Below, in pieces: positions 31,042 to 41,400 of a DNA stretch of 50,712 nt. Positions within the stretch are counted from its first letter, which is position 1. Every line of letters begins with the position of its first letter. Both the position numbers and the translations under genes were made by a program. Source of the DNA: Stentor coeruleus (Eukaryota; Ciliophora; Heterotrichea; Heterotrichida; Stentoridae); the NCBI GenBank assembly GCA_001970955.1, contig MPUH01000490.1:1-50712 (forward strand). The letters run 5' to 3'. A model generated the notes under the pieces. The model ran no database searches. It saw nothing but the letters and a program-made list of their open reading frames with translations, and had not been told where the DNA came from.

Positions 31042-31909
31042 CTAAGTTACTGATTTTCTGCATATTTCTGCCTTTATAGCTTTTTCTACCGAAGTAATAA
31101 ACTTTGGCAATGCTGAAGCAGCCACTGTTTTTACCATATTCTTAGGCAGATTCCCCCCTGCATTTCCAATTGTTAACCCCACAACTTTACACCTTCCATT
31201 TTCTAAAGGTTCAATATAATAGCCTGCTACTTCAACATTAGCTCTTACTATACCTTCAAATTCTGGATAATCTTTATGTTCACATGATGTACTTATATAC
31301 GCAATTCCTTTATGTGCTCTTNACTATACCTTCAAATTCTGGATAATCTTTATGTTCACATGATGTACTTATATACGCAATTCCTTTATGTGCTCTTATG
31401 ATTCTATTAACCACAACTGCATCTCGTGATGAGATTATTAAAAACTTTTTGTATTTTATATAAACAACTGATGTATCATCTGGCAACGTTAGGACTAATT
31501 CAATTTTTTCAATGTTATCATCCCATATTTTACGTTTTTTCACATCTTTTAATAGTTCTATAAACTGTTCTGCTGTACATTGAAGGGAATACTCAGATTT
31601 TAACGTATGCCCATTTTCGCAATCTTTGGATAAAACTCGGATTTTATCTTTTTTTAATAATTCATTAAACCCTTCTTCTTCAAATTGACAACGAATGTGT
31701 GATAAAAATTCGATACTTGCGTTTTCTATAAGTTTAAATAAATGGGATTGCATTGGATGATTTTCTTCAGCACGGGAATCGAGTGACTCTTCTGTTAAAG
31801 ATGAAGTTGAAGATGTGAATTCTGATTTAGTTGTTTCTATAAGAGGGATTGAGGAGTCTTCTTCAAATTGGAAACATTGGGTGCAGAGTTTTGAAACTTG
31901 GACACCCAT
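31042..31909 (-). CDS. START-domain lipid-binding protein, probably myristoylated; interrupted by an assembly duplication
   Basis: The N-terminus MGVQVSKLC fits N-myristoylation plus palmitoylation. From about residue 55 the protein has START-domain features: 'YSLQCTAEQFIELLKDVKKR' with 'KIWDDNIEKIE', 'DTSVVYIKYKKFLIISSRDAV' and 'AYISTSCEHKDYPEFEGIVR', then 'VEVAGYYIEPLENGRCKVV', 'GNLPKNMVKTVAASALPKFI'. START domains bind lipids such as phosphatidylcholine, ceramide or sterols in a closed cavity. As assembled, the frame stops early at an N (31322) flanked by a 75-base duplication. Removing one copy and the N (76 bases) restores one 263-residue frame ending in TAG at 31042-31044. So the gene is probably intact in the organism. 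Confidence 0.88.
31247..31397. repeat. 75-base direct duplication around a single N (probable assembly fault)
   Basis: Bases 31247-31321 and 31323-31397 are identical, with an N between them. It lies inside the START-domain coding region and breaks its frame; one copy alone gives a smooth protein across the join. This makes the artefact reading stronger than for the two intergenic cases. Confidence 0.88.
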
Positions 31910-32127
31910 TTATTTGTGAAATTTAATAGGATTGGGAAAGTTTTATTGTGATTGGAAATATGAAGTTTTATGTAAGGATTTTATGATAGGGTTTTTTGTA
32001 GAGAGAGGTAAAAGGTTTGAGTTAAAAGGAGTGGATTGATGATAAGATTTTTAAGAGGAGAAGGATTTTATAATTTGAGGTAAAGTTGAGGATTTTAATG
32101 AAAGGGAAATTTTAGGTTGTTGATAAG
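31910..32127 (-). promoter_or_regulatory. 218-base C-free 5' flank of the START gene
   Basis: From the base before the START gene's ATG to 32127 the + strand has no C at all, while G is frequent, often as GG or GAG. On the coding strand it is therefore a G-free stretch. It lies exactly where the promoter and 5' leader should be. The same one-sided depletion, less extreme, is seen upstream of most genes here. Confidence 0.45.
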
Positions 32128-32188
32128 CCTATTGTGATTGGAGTAAATATTCTAATAAAAATAACCCAAATAATATAACTAAACTATT

Positions 32189-32527
32189 TTATTTATGCTC
32201 CGACCCAAGTGGTTTATCAGCATAAAATATTGGCTTTTCAACTTTTACCCCAAGAACTTCAAGAGCTCCAGCAAGATCGCGCATATTCAAACTAAGCTTT
32301 TGATCTTTGCCTTTGTTATTCAAAATTGTCACAGGTTTCCCAGGAATTATATCAAGAACTTCATTCAAAATATTTGTTAAGAAATTCTGTACGGCAATTG
32401 CAACAACTTTGCTACAGATAGGATCTGATGAAAAACATCCTTTGATTTCTAATATTTTAGCAACATATTCAGGAGGAATAATTGTCTTTGAACTCTCTAC
32501 CTTGTCTATTAGTGGTAAAAGGTCCAT
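32189..32527 (-). CDS. TAF10: Transcription initiation factor TFIID subunit 10 (histone-fold)
   Basis: A 112-residue unspliced protein covering the TAF10 histone-fold. The conserved order is visible: 'TIIPPEYVAKILEIKGCFSS', 'DPICSKVVAIAVQNFLTNI' (histone-fold helix 2), and 'LNMRDLAGALEVLGVKVEKP' closing with 'IFYAD', which matches the family's 'L-M-DL--AL---GI-V-KP-Y' end. TAF10 pairs with TAF3, TAF8 or SPT7 proteins and belongs to both TFIID and SAGA complexes in the nucleus. Animal proteins have a long disordered N-terminus that is missing here. Acidic loop residues between helices are shortened but the fold looks complete. Confidence 0.9.
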   Translation of the reverse strand: MDLLPLIDKVESSKTIIPPEYVAKILEIKGCFSSDPICSKVVAIAVQNFLTNILNEVLDIIPGKPVTILNNKGKDQKLSLNMRDLAGALEVLGVKVEKPIFYADKPLGSEHK

Positions 32528-32779
32528 TTATCATAGGATTTACTAAGAAATTAGATTTATTAAAATATTTTAAGTAAATCAAAAATTAAAATCAAGTTTT
32601 GCTAATGAAAGGATATGAAGGATTTAGAAAAAATATAGAAAATATTGAATTTATTTATGATAATTGAAAGTATTAAGAGATAGTTTTTGATGTAGTCTAG
32701 TTGATAAGAAGTAGAAAAAAATATAAAAACTGAAAAAGTTAAATTTTATAGGTTTTGCGTTGATTTTGATAATAATAAT

Positions 32780-33580
32780 ATGGCCGATAAACCTTTTCCT
32801 AATGAAAATTCTATATATGCAGAAAGGGGTCAAAATATGAACACAGCTGATCTACCAGTCGATGATAATAAAGAAAAGTTCTATGCTTTGGTAAAAGAAA
32901 GTAATATCTTGTTTTATCAAAGGGAAAAAGCGATGAAAGAACTTGATGAATTAGAAGAAAATATTATCATTGAAAAAAAAAAGTTTAAAAAAGCTAATAA
33001 AGCACTTGTAAAACAATATAAACTATTGAAAAGCAAATACACAAAATATTTTGACAGCAACTACTCAACTGAATTACATACAAAAATTGTTAAAAAAGAA
33101 AGAAAGCAAACAACATTATGTAGTGAAATGAGTCAATATAATAAGATAATAAAAAGAAATGAATTAAAACTGAAATCTAAAGATGTAATAAATAAACTAA
33201 AAGATATTAAAATCATAGAATCAGTCGAAATTTTGAATGCTTATAAAGAAAAAATAGTAAAATTAAATAATAAGATTGCTAAAAACACAGAAAAACATAT
33301 GAAAAATCTTGCTGAAGAAAAGGAATTATCCTCTAAAATAGAATGTTATGAAGAGTTATTAAGAAAGTTAGATGACAAATCAAGTATGAAAGATCCTGAT
33401 TTTAAAAATCCTCAAGAGGATATAATTAAAAACAAACTTGTGGAAATTGATAAAAATATAGAAACTTCAAAGTTAAGGAATGAAAAAATAATCAACTCTT
33501 TAGAAAATGAACTTGAGAATCTAAAGAAAGAAACCTTAATTTTTAAAGAAAATCATTCAGATATCGATGAAGAGACTTAG
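32780..33580 (+). CDS. Lys/Glu-rich coiled-coil protein of unknown function
   Basis: A 266-residue unspliced frame, ATG to TAG. Residues 30-255 are almost wholly charged helix with heptad-like Leu and Ile, so one long coiled coil is expected. The first 25 residues are polar and acidic. A second ATG at codon 20 could also serve as start. It shares a 240-base divergent 5' region with TAF10. No family motif is seen; a structural role is a guess from composition. Confidence 0.7.
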   Translation: MADKPFPNENSIYAERGQNMNTADLPVDDNKEKFYALVKESNILFYQREKAMKELDELEENIIIEKKKFKKANKALVKQYKLLKSKYTKYFDSNYSTELHTKIVKKERKQTTLCSEMSQYNKIIKRNELKLKSKDVINKLKDIKIIESVEILNAYKEKIVKLNNKIAKNTEKHMKNLAEEKELSSKIECYEELLRKLDDKSSMKDPDFKNPQEDIIKNKLVEIDKNIETSKLRNEKIINSLENELENLKKETLIFKENHSDIDEET

Positions 33581-33736
33581 TTTAATTATATTAATTTCTA
33601 CAAAAAAGCACTATGAATTGACTTGACCATAAGAATTCTGATGATTTTTTTCTTTTGTCCATACCCTTTATGTCCATTTATACCTAGCATTAATTTAATA
33701 AGAAACTTCAACACTTTTTCTCAATTTTATAGAGGA

Positions 33737-34717
33737 TTAGGTATGAATATGTAGCTTATGAGCTGAGTTTACTCTTGACCATCTGCTATCCCCAGCTGTT
33801 GTTGGTCTTGTGCTTCTTCCTGAGAATTTTTCTTTGTGAACTAGTGAATTAAAAGCTTCAGTAGCACTTCTAGTCAATTCTACCATATTTTCATAGTTAG
33901 CATGGATTATACCTTCACGTTTTTTGCTTTCGTCTACTGATATTCGAGGTTTAGTATAATTTTGTTGAGCTATTTTTTCTAAGTTTTTATTGCTTTTACA
34001 AAGCTCAGCTATACGGTCAAGGTATTCTTTTCTTTCGCTTTCAAAACCTTCTTCTTTGATTTTACACTGGACTTCGACACGTTGCATTTTACTCATTCTC
34101 TTACTGAGTTTTTTTAACTCAAGGTCTTTTTCCTCAAGTTTCTTTTTGTAGTAGCGGGCTAAAGAGTTTAAGCTTTCATCTTTTACCGTTGGCTCGATAT
34201 CTTGAGGCTTTTTGGTTTTACTTAGTTCTTCAACTTCATGCTCAATCACTATGATGCGATTGCTTAATTTTTGGATTTCCTGGTTTTTCAAATTCAGTTG
34301 GACTTTAAGTCTATTGCATGAGATTTCAAGTTTTTGTATTTCTTTACTTCTTGTGGCAACAAGTTCTTGCAATTGGGCCACTCTGTTATCTGAATCTATT
34401 TCTTTATGATATTGTCTCCTGAAACTATCAATTTCCATTGTTAGAAGCTTAACTTTTTCTTCTAACTGAACATTTTTTGCAGCCATGTTCTTGTATTGCT
34501 TCATTTCCTTACTGCATTGCTCAATTTCATTCTGATACTTGTTATTTAGTTTTGACAGTTCCATCGCAAGTTTTTTTTCAGACTCTTCGATTTCATTTTC
34601 TAGTTGAGGGATTGTGGCAATTTTTTCTTGTTGATTTAGAATGATTTGTCGATACTTCTTTACTTCAGCTTTGAGCTCTTCCATTGTCGGATCAAGATTG
34701 AACTCTTTTTTCTTCAT
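33737..34717 (-). CDS. Coiled-coil protein with Ser/Thr/Arg-rich tail
   Basis: A 326-residue unspliced frame, ATG to TAA. Residues 10-255 form continuous coiled coil ('LKAEVKKYRQIILNQQEKI', 'KDLELKKLSKRMSKMQRVEV'-like heptads). The C-terminal 60 residues are different: 'ANYENMVELTRSATEAFNSL' then a basic Ser/Thr-rich end ('SGRSTRPTTAGDSRWSRVN') of the kind that binds microtubules or is phosphorylated. It converges with the gene on its left across 156 bases. Likely cytoskeletal; family unknown. Confidence 0.75.
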   Translation of the reverse strand: MKKKEFNLDPTMEELKAEVKKYRQIILNQQEKIATIPQLENEIEESEKKLAMELSKLNNKYQNEIEQCSKEMKQYKNMAAKNVQLEEKVKLLTMEIDSFRRQYHKEIDSDNRVAQLQELVATRSKEIQKLEISCNRLKVQLNLKNQEIQKLSNRIIVIEHEVEELSKTKKPQDIEPTVKDESLNSLARYYKKKLEEKDLELKKLSKRMSKMQRVEVQCKIKEEGFESERKEYLDRIAELCKSNKNLEKIAQQNYTKPRISVDESKKREGIIHANYENMVELTRSATEAFNSLVHKEKFSGRSTRPTTAGDSRWSRVNSAHKLHIHT

Positions 34718-35436
34718 ATTTATTGAATAAAAACAACTTAAAACTTGAGCTTAAAAACTACCAAAGCTCTTTTCTTTATAATGCTTTATGTAAAAATATT
34801 AAATAATTTGAGTTTAAAATCTTAAAGGTTTAACTTTTCACAAACTAGAATCAATCCTTGCTAATTACAATCTTATAAACTTTTGAGGTGGGCTTTTTAT
34901 GAAATTATAGGCAAGGTAATTATGAATCATTTTGATTTTCCTAAACTTACTTACCACAAAAATAATTCTTGAAAGCAAAATATCATTTAGACACCTCATA
35001 TTCTTCATGAATACGATGATTAATTCTGAAATAACAGACTAAAATTACTAAATAATTCATCAATAATTACTTAATAAAATATTTAAAAAAACAGTAAAAT
35101 CCAATCATCACTTAGTACAACCTCTGGGTCTTTAAAAGATGGATAATTTTTAAATGAAGATATGATATCATTACTTTATGAAAATTATCTTCTTCCCAAT
35201 CATATAAAAGCTTGTCTCAAACTTTGATGTTAGTAATTTAAAATGAAAGTCCCCAAAATCTAGTGATAATAGTAACGCTCACAAATAAGTTGATTATATC
35301 AAAATATATATGAAATCTTATTATGCAGTTTGTTTAAACCATATAAAAATAAAGTATTATAAACCACTTGAAGAATAAATTCTCAGAGAGCATTTAGAAA
35401 ATTGATAGTATTTATAGATTTAATCAATTGATATGA
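34718..35436. other. AT-rich intergenic region
   Basis: About 720 bases downstream of the start of the coiled-coil gene. No gene is supported. Short charged readings with stops from about 35340 may belong to the relic that follows. Confidence 0.4.
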
Positions 35437-35843
35437 ACTAATAAGACTTTAAGAGAAGAAGAAAAGTTTATTGATGGACTTTATTCTTATCGTGATACTT
35501 TGTCACAACAAATTTTCAGCTGTAAAAAAATGTTAAAGAACTTGAATTATTTGTTTTAGTTTTTTTAGAACCTTTCGGATGTTTTTTTGCATATACATAC
35601 AGAGCTTTGAAAATTAATTTTAAGGGTAATGCTTATAGAAATGAAATTGAAGGTAAATAAATTTTCCTTTATGAAAATAGTCACTTTATTTTAGATCAAG
35701 TGAGTAAAATAAACAAATTAAAAATAAGACATCCTTTGGAAAAATATGGGGTTTAATTTATGCAGATTTCTAGATGTGAGTGGGCAGGGTTTTCAGAGTC
35801 TGAGGTATTTAAGAAAATAAAAATTATGTTCAAATCAGTTTGA
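35437..35843 (+). pseudogene. Decayed protein gene fragment, family not recognised
   Basis: A frame opening after a TGA (35434-35436) reads 'TLREEEKFIDGLYSYRDTLS' and reaches the A7 run at 35524-35530, where a one-base loss shifts it. It then goes on with 'VKELELFVLVFLEPFGCFF', 'ALKINFKGNAYRNEIEGK', 'KIRHPLEKYGV' and 'ISRCEWAGFSESEVFKK', to a TGA at 35841-35843. Two TAA codons interrupt the second part (after 'EIEGK' and 'KYGV'). The composition is clearly protein-like. It may be a dead gene fragment; no family is recognised. Confidence 0.45.
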
Positions 35844-36000
35844 TGATTATTTTTAATATAAATTGAAATTTTTTATAACTTTGCTTGGATATATATGATT
35901 TGTTGTAGAATATCTTAGCATGATAATAATATTTCAAGATCAAAACAATTAAAAATAATAACACTTATAACGATATGTTCTCATATAAAATATTTAAAAA

Positions 36001-36310
36001 AACAATTCATAAACATTCTTAAAAACTCATATATCCAACTAAAACTCATCTTACCTCCTTAAAATACAACCAAAAAACCTAATCTCAAATAAAATTGCAC
36101 CAAATCATACTTAACAACAACACTCCTGACAAAATCTTATCCAAACCTCATATCCTCCCATTCTAAATTTCCAAAATTATTTCTTCTTTTAAAATTTCCC
36201 AGCATTCAAAGCCTCAAAACCTTTCCAAAATCTTAAACAATTCAAACTTATACAAAACAAACTAAAATAAACATAAAATATCCAAATCTAAAAAATAATT
36301 AAATAAATAT
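36001..36310 (+). promoter_or_regulatory. G-depleted 5' flank of PP4R3
   Basis: In the 310 bases before the PP4R3 start codon the coding strand has only about four G, against dozens of C. This is the mirror image of the C-free + strand flank of the leftward START gene. It ends at the ATG. Confidence 0.45.
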
Positions 36311-38349
36311 ATGGCTTTACAGAATAGGGTATGGCGAGTAAAGGTCTATCAGCTTGAAGGTGATGGTGAATGGGGTGATCTAGGTACAGGATACTTAGAC
36401 ATCGAAGGTATTGAAATCACAGTCTATAACGAAGATAGTCCAGATATAAAAATACTTCAATACTCAGTAAAAAATGAGGAATACCGCAAACAAGGTGATA
36501 CAATTCTTACTTGGGTTGATGAAACTTTAAATACTTTTGCTTTGAGTTTCCAAGAAAAATCCAATGCCCAAGAAGCTTTAGAAGAAATATGTAAAATCCA
36601 ATCAAAAAATCCTAGCGACATTGGGAATGAAGAAGATGAAGTTGATTGCAAAATTTTAGCTGATCCTAATACTAAGAATTTATCTGAAATTGTCATGACG
36701 CTTACTTATAGTAATAATGACAAGGTGGCTAAAGAAATTTTGGAGACTGGGTTTTTGCATAAAATCCAAATTTTTTTAAATGATTTTGCTGTGGATAAGG
36801 AAAAAAGAGAAAGGTTAGTGAGTACAGGAAGTGCAGAAAATGAAGATGCAAGAGAAATTTTAGAAGGAAAAAAAAGTGAAGATAAAAATAAAGCTGTACT
36901 TCAGATGATTTTTGTGATATACAAACAACTTTGTAAGTTATAAGTAGTTCATTTGAATTCTAAAGAGATACTTGAGGCACTTCTTAGTGATGAGCATTTT
37001 GACTATGTGCTTAGAGGTTTAGAGCATGACCCAGGGCTAAATGGGGTTGTTTATGATTTGAAAAATCCTTTTTATGAGTCGAAAATGAACAATTTTTTAG
37101 GTATAAACGATGAGATGCTCCTGGGCAAAGTTAAAAAAATCCATCGTTTACAGTTTGTTAAAGATATGGCTTTATGCCGCAGCCTTGATGATAATACCTG
37201 CGCATTTTTAAATTTTTCTCAATATAGTTTGGCAAGGGATATTATTTGTATTTTTATATCAAGTGATACACTTAGACAAAAACTTAGCTGCAAATTAGAA
37301 TGCTTTGAGCCTGGAGCTTTGAATTTTTTAATTGAACTCTGTAATATAGCGAAAGGATGCATACCACAAATTAAACATGATTTGTATGATGCTTTGTATA
37401 AAGATGGAGTTATAATGCTTCTTAATACACTTTCTTATGTTCCAGACAATGAAAAAATTTTGGAATTCTTGGGAGAAATCTACTCTAATATTTTAGAAAC
37501 ATCACCATTTCTTTTAAAAAACCTTCTTTTCTCCTCAACCTGCAGCTTAGGGAACTCTATTCTCCAGCATCTTGCAAGTTCACTTCTTTCATCAAAAAAC
37601 CTTGGAACAATTCAAGAACTCGGCAAACTTATTCGACTCCTTTTAGAGCCAGAAACAAGCCTGCACTATGATCGAATTTTAGAATTTTTCTACAAAGATA
37701 TCTGTCCACAATTTATCTCAAATCTAAACAATACAACATTCCAAGATATCCTTTATGAAATTCTAACAATTTTTACTTTTTGTGTCGAAAAACACTCAGA
37801 ACGTATACGTCTTCTTTTAGTCCTTAGCGATATTCTAAGTAAATCTTCATCCTTAGCAACTCAAAGCAAGCATCTGAGCATCTACAGTTTAAAATTCTTC
37901 AAGGCTATCCTTCAAAAAAATGATAAAACTGTTAATGCGATTCTTGTGAGGAATTCATATTTAGACTGGATCTTCAATATTTTTATTGAAAATTCTGCTA
38001 GACAAGGAATGCTTTTTTCGCTAGTCCTCAGCATATTAGACACTTTGAAAAAAGTTGATTCTGTTGTGTTAGAGTACGTGATAAAGAAATTCCTGCCAAA
38101 AATGAAGGAAAAGTCTCTAGAAATGCATTTTGAAATGCTTATAGAAGAGCTAAAAAAACAAAAAAAACCTCAATCGTAAGTAATAGGCATAGTGTCATGA
38201 CAAGTTTCAGTCAGAGAGATATACAAGACAGTGACCAAGAATCCATTGACGCATCATCAGAAGAAGAATCAGGGCTTAAAAGAAAAACCCAAGAAGAGTA
38301 CCTTCCAGTGAAGAAACCAAAAATTTTGAATCATTTTAGAGATATTTAG
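36311..38349 (+). CDS. PP4R3: Protein phosphatase 4 regulatory subunit 3 (SMEK/PSY2 family)
   Basis: A 15-base intron (36933-36947) inside a codon joins the N-terminal EVH1-like domain ('VWRVKVYQLEGDGEWGDLGTGYLDI', shown here as two parts: VWRVKVYQL and WGDLGTGYLDI) to the SMEK helical-repeat domain ('SDEHFDYVLRGLEHDPGLNG' onward). The second exon reaches a TAA at 38177; a 17-base GT...AG stretch (38176-38192) over that stop leads in frame to 50 further codons, an acidic Ser-rich part and a basic end ('GLKRKTQEE', 'PVKKPKI') as in the family's tail. With it the protein is 668 residues, without it 617. PP4R3 directs PP4 to substrates in DNA-damage repair, centrosome and other pathways. Confidence 0.93.
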
Positions 38350-38404
38350 TATAGTTAGGATTGGAAAATATTTTATAATAAATTTGGCTTAGATTTAAAG
38401 ATAA

Positions 38405-41400
38405 ATGGAAGATAGCATAATGAATTCTTCAAGCACACAGCCTTCGAATATTCAAAGAGCTGCTTCTGTGAATAAACCCATAATTTCTGAAGCAAACAAG
38501 CTAGAAGAGTTATTTGCCACAATAACAGCCCAGACGAACCCAGCTTGTAAGATTATTTACACACAAAACATTGTGACAACAGTGTGTATATCATCTGATG
38601 AAAAATATTTAATCGCAGGGACAAATACTGGGGGGATTTTCGTTTGGAAATTTCATGAACTAAACGAACCTCCTATTGTTTGGACTGGAAATACTTCAAC
38701 TATTAATGTAATTTTGTGTGATCCAAATGGGATAATATATGCAGGAAATGATGCAGGATTAGTGATTCAATGGAATATTCTTAATTTACAAACTAAAACT
38801 TATAGAAAAGACAAATATGGGGTTACGGCGATAGAGTTATTGGGTGAAAGTAAGTTTTTAATAGCAAGCAAAAATACTATGATTGAACTTTGGCATGAAA
38901 AAAAAGGGAAACTTTATGTGGGAGAAGGCCATGAAGATGTTGTAACTTGCATGAAAATTGATGTGAATAAGAAAACTGTCTATACAGGAAGTAGTGATTA
39001 TTCTATAAAAGTATGGGAAATTGATGAGGATATTATAGAAGAGACTAGGTCTATAAATGATGCACATAATGCAGGTGTTGTTATTTTAGAGATTTATGAT
39101 AACACCCTTATATCAGGGGATATGGATGGGGAAATTATTATATGGAATTTGGAGTATTTTGAACAAACTAATAGAATTAGTTTGAAAGAAGAAATTAAAA
39201 GTATAGCAAAAAGCACTGATAATCGATATTTATTCACAGCTACGGAAAGTACTGAAAAAATGCATATAAGAATTTGGAACCTTAGCAAAATATCAGATGA
39301 AAAACCTTTCGCAATAAAAAATGCCCATTCAGCTTCTATAAACACTATGGTTTACATGGGAAAATCAGGGAAACTTATAACCGCAGGACAGGAAAAAACT
39401 CTTAAAATATGGGATTTTTCTAAAACTATAAGCGGAAGTTTAGCTCTTAAAATAGAATCCATAACAGCAATGTCTTTTAGTCAATACATTTTAATATACG
39501 CCCAAAAATCATCTATAACCCTATGCACAAATGTTGATTATAGACAATTAAGAACACTTGAAACAATCCCAAATATTAAAATTATCGCATCAGATACTCA
39601 GAATTCAATTTTAGCCCATAGTAGCCCTGATAATATTTTATATATATGGCGTTTAAAATTATATTCAGAGCCATATTGTAAATTTCAACACCCTGAAGAA
39701 ATAACTTGTATAACTTTTTATGATAAAAATCATATATTAACAGGGTGTACTGATGGTATTGCTAGGGTTTGGAGTTTAGTTTATCAGAAAATTGATCATG
39801 AATACCCTAAAAGTATTAATATAACAGCTGTTAAATGTTCATTAAAATATGCATATATAGCAAATAGTGATGGAGTTATATCAATATGGAGTAAAAAAAA
39901 TTATTCTCTTAAGAAAAAAGTTGAATATAAAGCCAATGTTAAAACTATTGATGTTAGTAATAGCGATATTTTAGTAGCTGGTGGGGAAGGTTGCACAATA
40001 AAATTCTGGAGATGGAAAGATATGATTTATAAAATCAAACATGAAGAACTTGTTGGCCATACAGGAAATATAATCAAAATCATTGTTGTAAAAGATCTGA
40101 TATACTCAGCTAGTTATGATAAGACTATTAAGATTTGGTCGATAAATTTGAAAATGCTTTACTATTCATTATCTTTAGAATATGTGATTTCTGATTTTTA
40201 TTTAAGTGATAAAAGCGAAAATTTGTATTTTTTATCACCTGAAGGGATATTGAATTTAAGAAACCCTTTGAAATCTGAAGAAATACTTGTTTATCCTCAG
40301 AAATACTCATGGTTGTATTTAAAATATCTTCAAAAGCTTTTTAAAAACAAAACTAAAATCTTTGACGCTTATTGGAAAGATTATGTAATATTCCCACATC
40401 TTGTAAACCTTCTTTATATATTCATAAAAGCTAATCATCCAGATTTACTTAAACAAGCTATAACAAGTGGAGTTAAATTCCTCCAAGAACAAAACGGAGA
40501 AAGTCCTCTTTCAGTATCTTTAATCTGGCGTAATTACAATTGTGCAGATGTCATATTAAAAACCTTAGCAAAAATGAAATTACACAAAGAGCCAGGAATA
40601 GTTGAAAACATAGAAAGTTGTATGACGAAAATTATTAATTCAAACCTATCGAAACTACCAAAATTTTTTGAATCTTTGTTTCCTATAGTATCAAGCCGAC
40701 TTACATTGTATTCTCAAATGAAAAGTAAAGCTCCAATGATATTAGAAAACAAGTCAAGGAAAATTGAAGAAAACAACTTTGTGGACTATGAAGGAAAAGA
40801 TAAAGAACAAGTTGAGTTTAAATCAAGTATTGTGCGTTTTGATTTTATATTAGGATCACAAGAAAGTATGCAATTATTAAGGGCAATTACTCATTCAAAC
40901 AACCCTGATTTTTTTAGAACAGCTTTACTTAAATCAATACTAAAATACAAATGGGAAAAAGTGTATTTTATATTACTTGGAGAAGCTTTATTATATGGGA
41001 TTATGGTTTTTATTGTATCTTATATGACTATTGTTGGGAATATAAATATTGGATCTTGGATTTTTGGTATACTTAATACTATAATGTTGATTAAAGAAGA
41101 GGTTCAATTAATTGAAAGTCCTAAAAAATATATTAGGGATTTTTGGAATATTATGGATGTTGCAAGAATTATACTGAGTTATGTGCTTATTATTTATCAA
41201 CAAAATGAAAATGAGTCTGTGATTTTGGAACAAATTCTCACGATTTTGTATTGGGCTAGAGCTGTGACGTATTTTAGGATTTTTGATAAGACAAGGTATC
41301 TTATTAGAATGATTATTGAAACTTTTAGTGATATTGTTCCTTTTTTATTGATATTTTTTACTGCAACTTTCACGTTTTCTTTGCTGTTTTTTATAACAAA

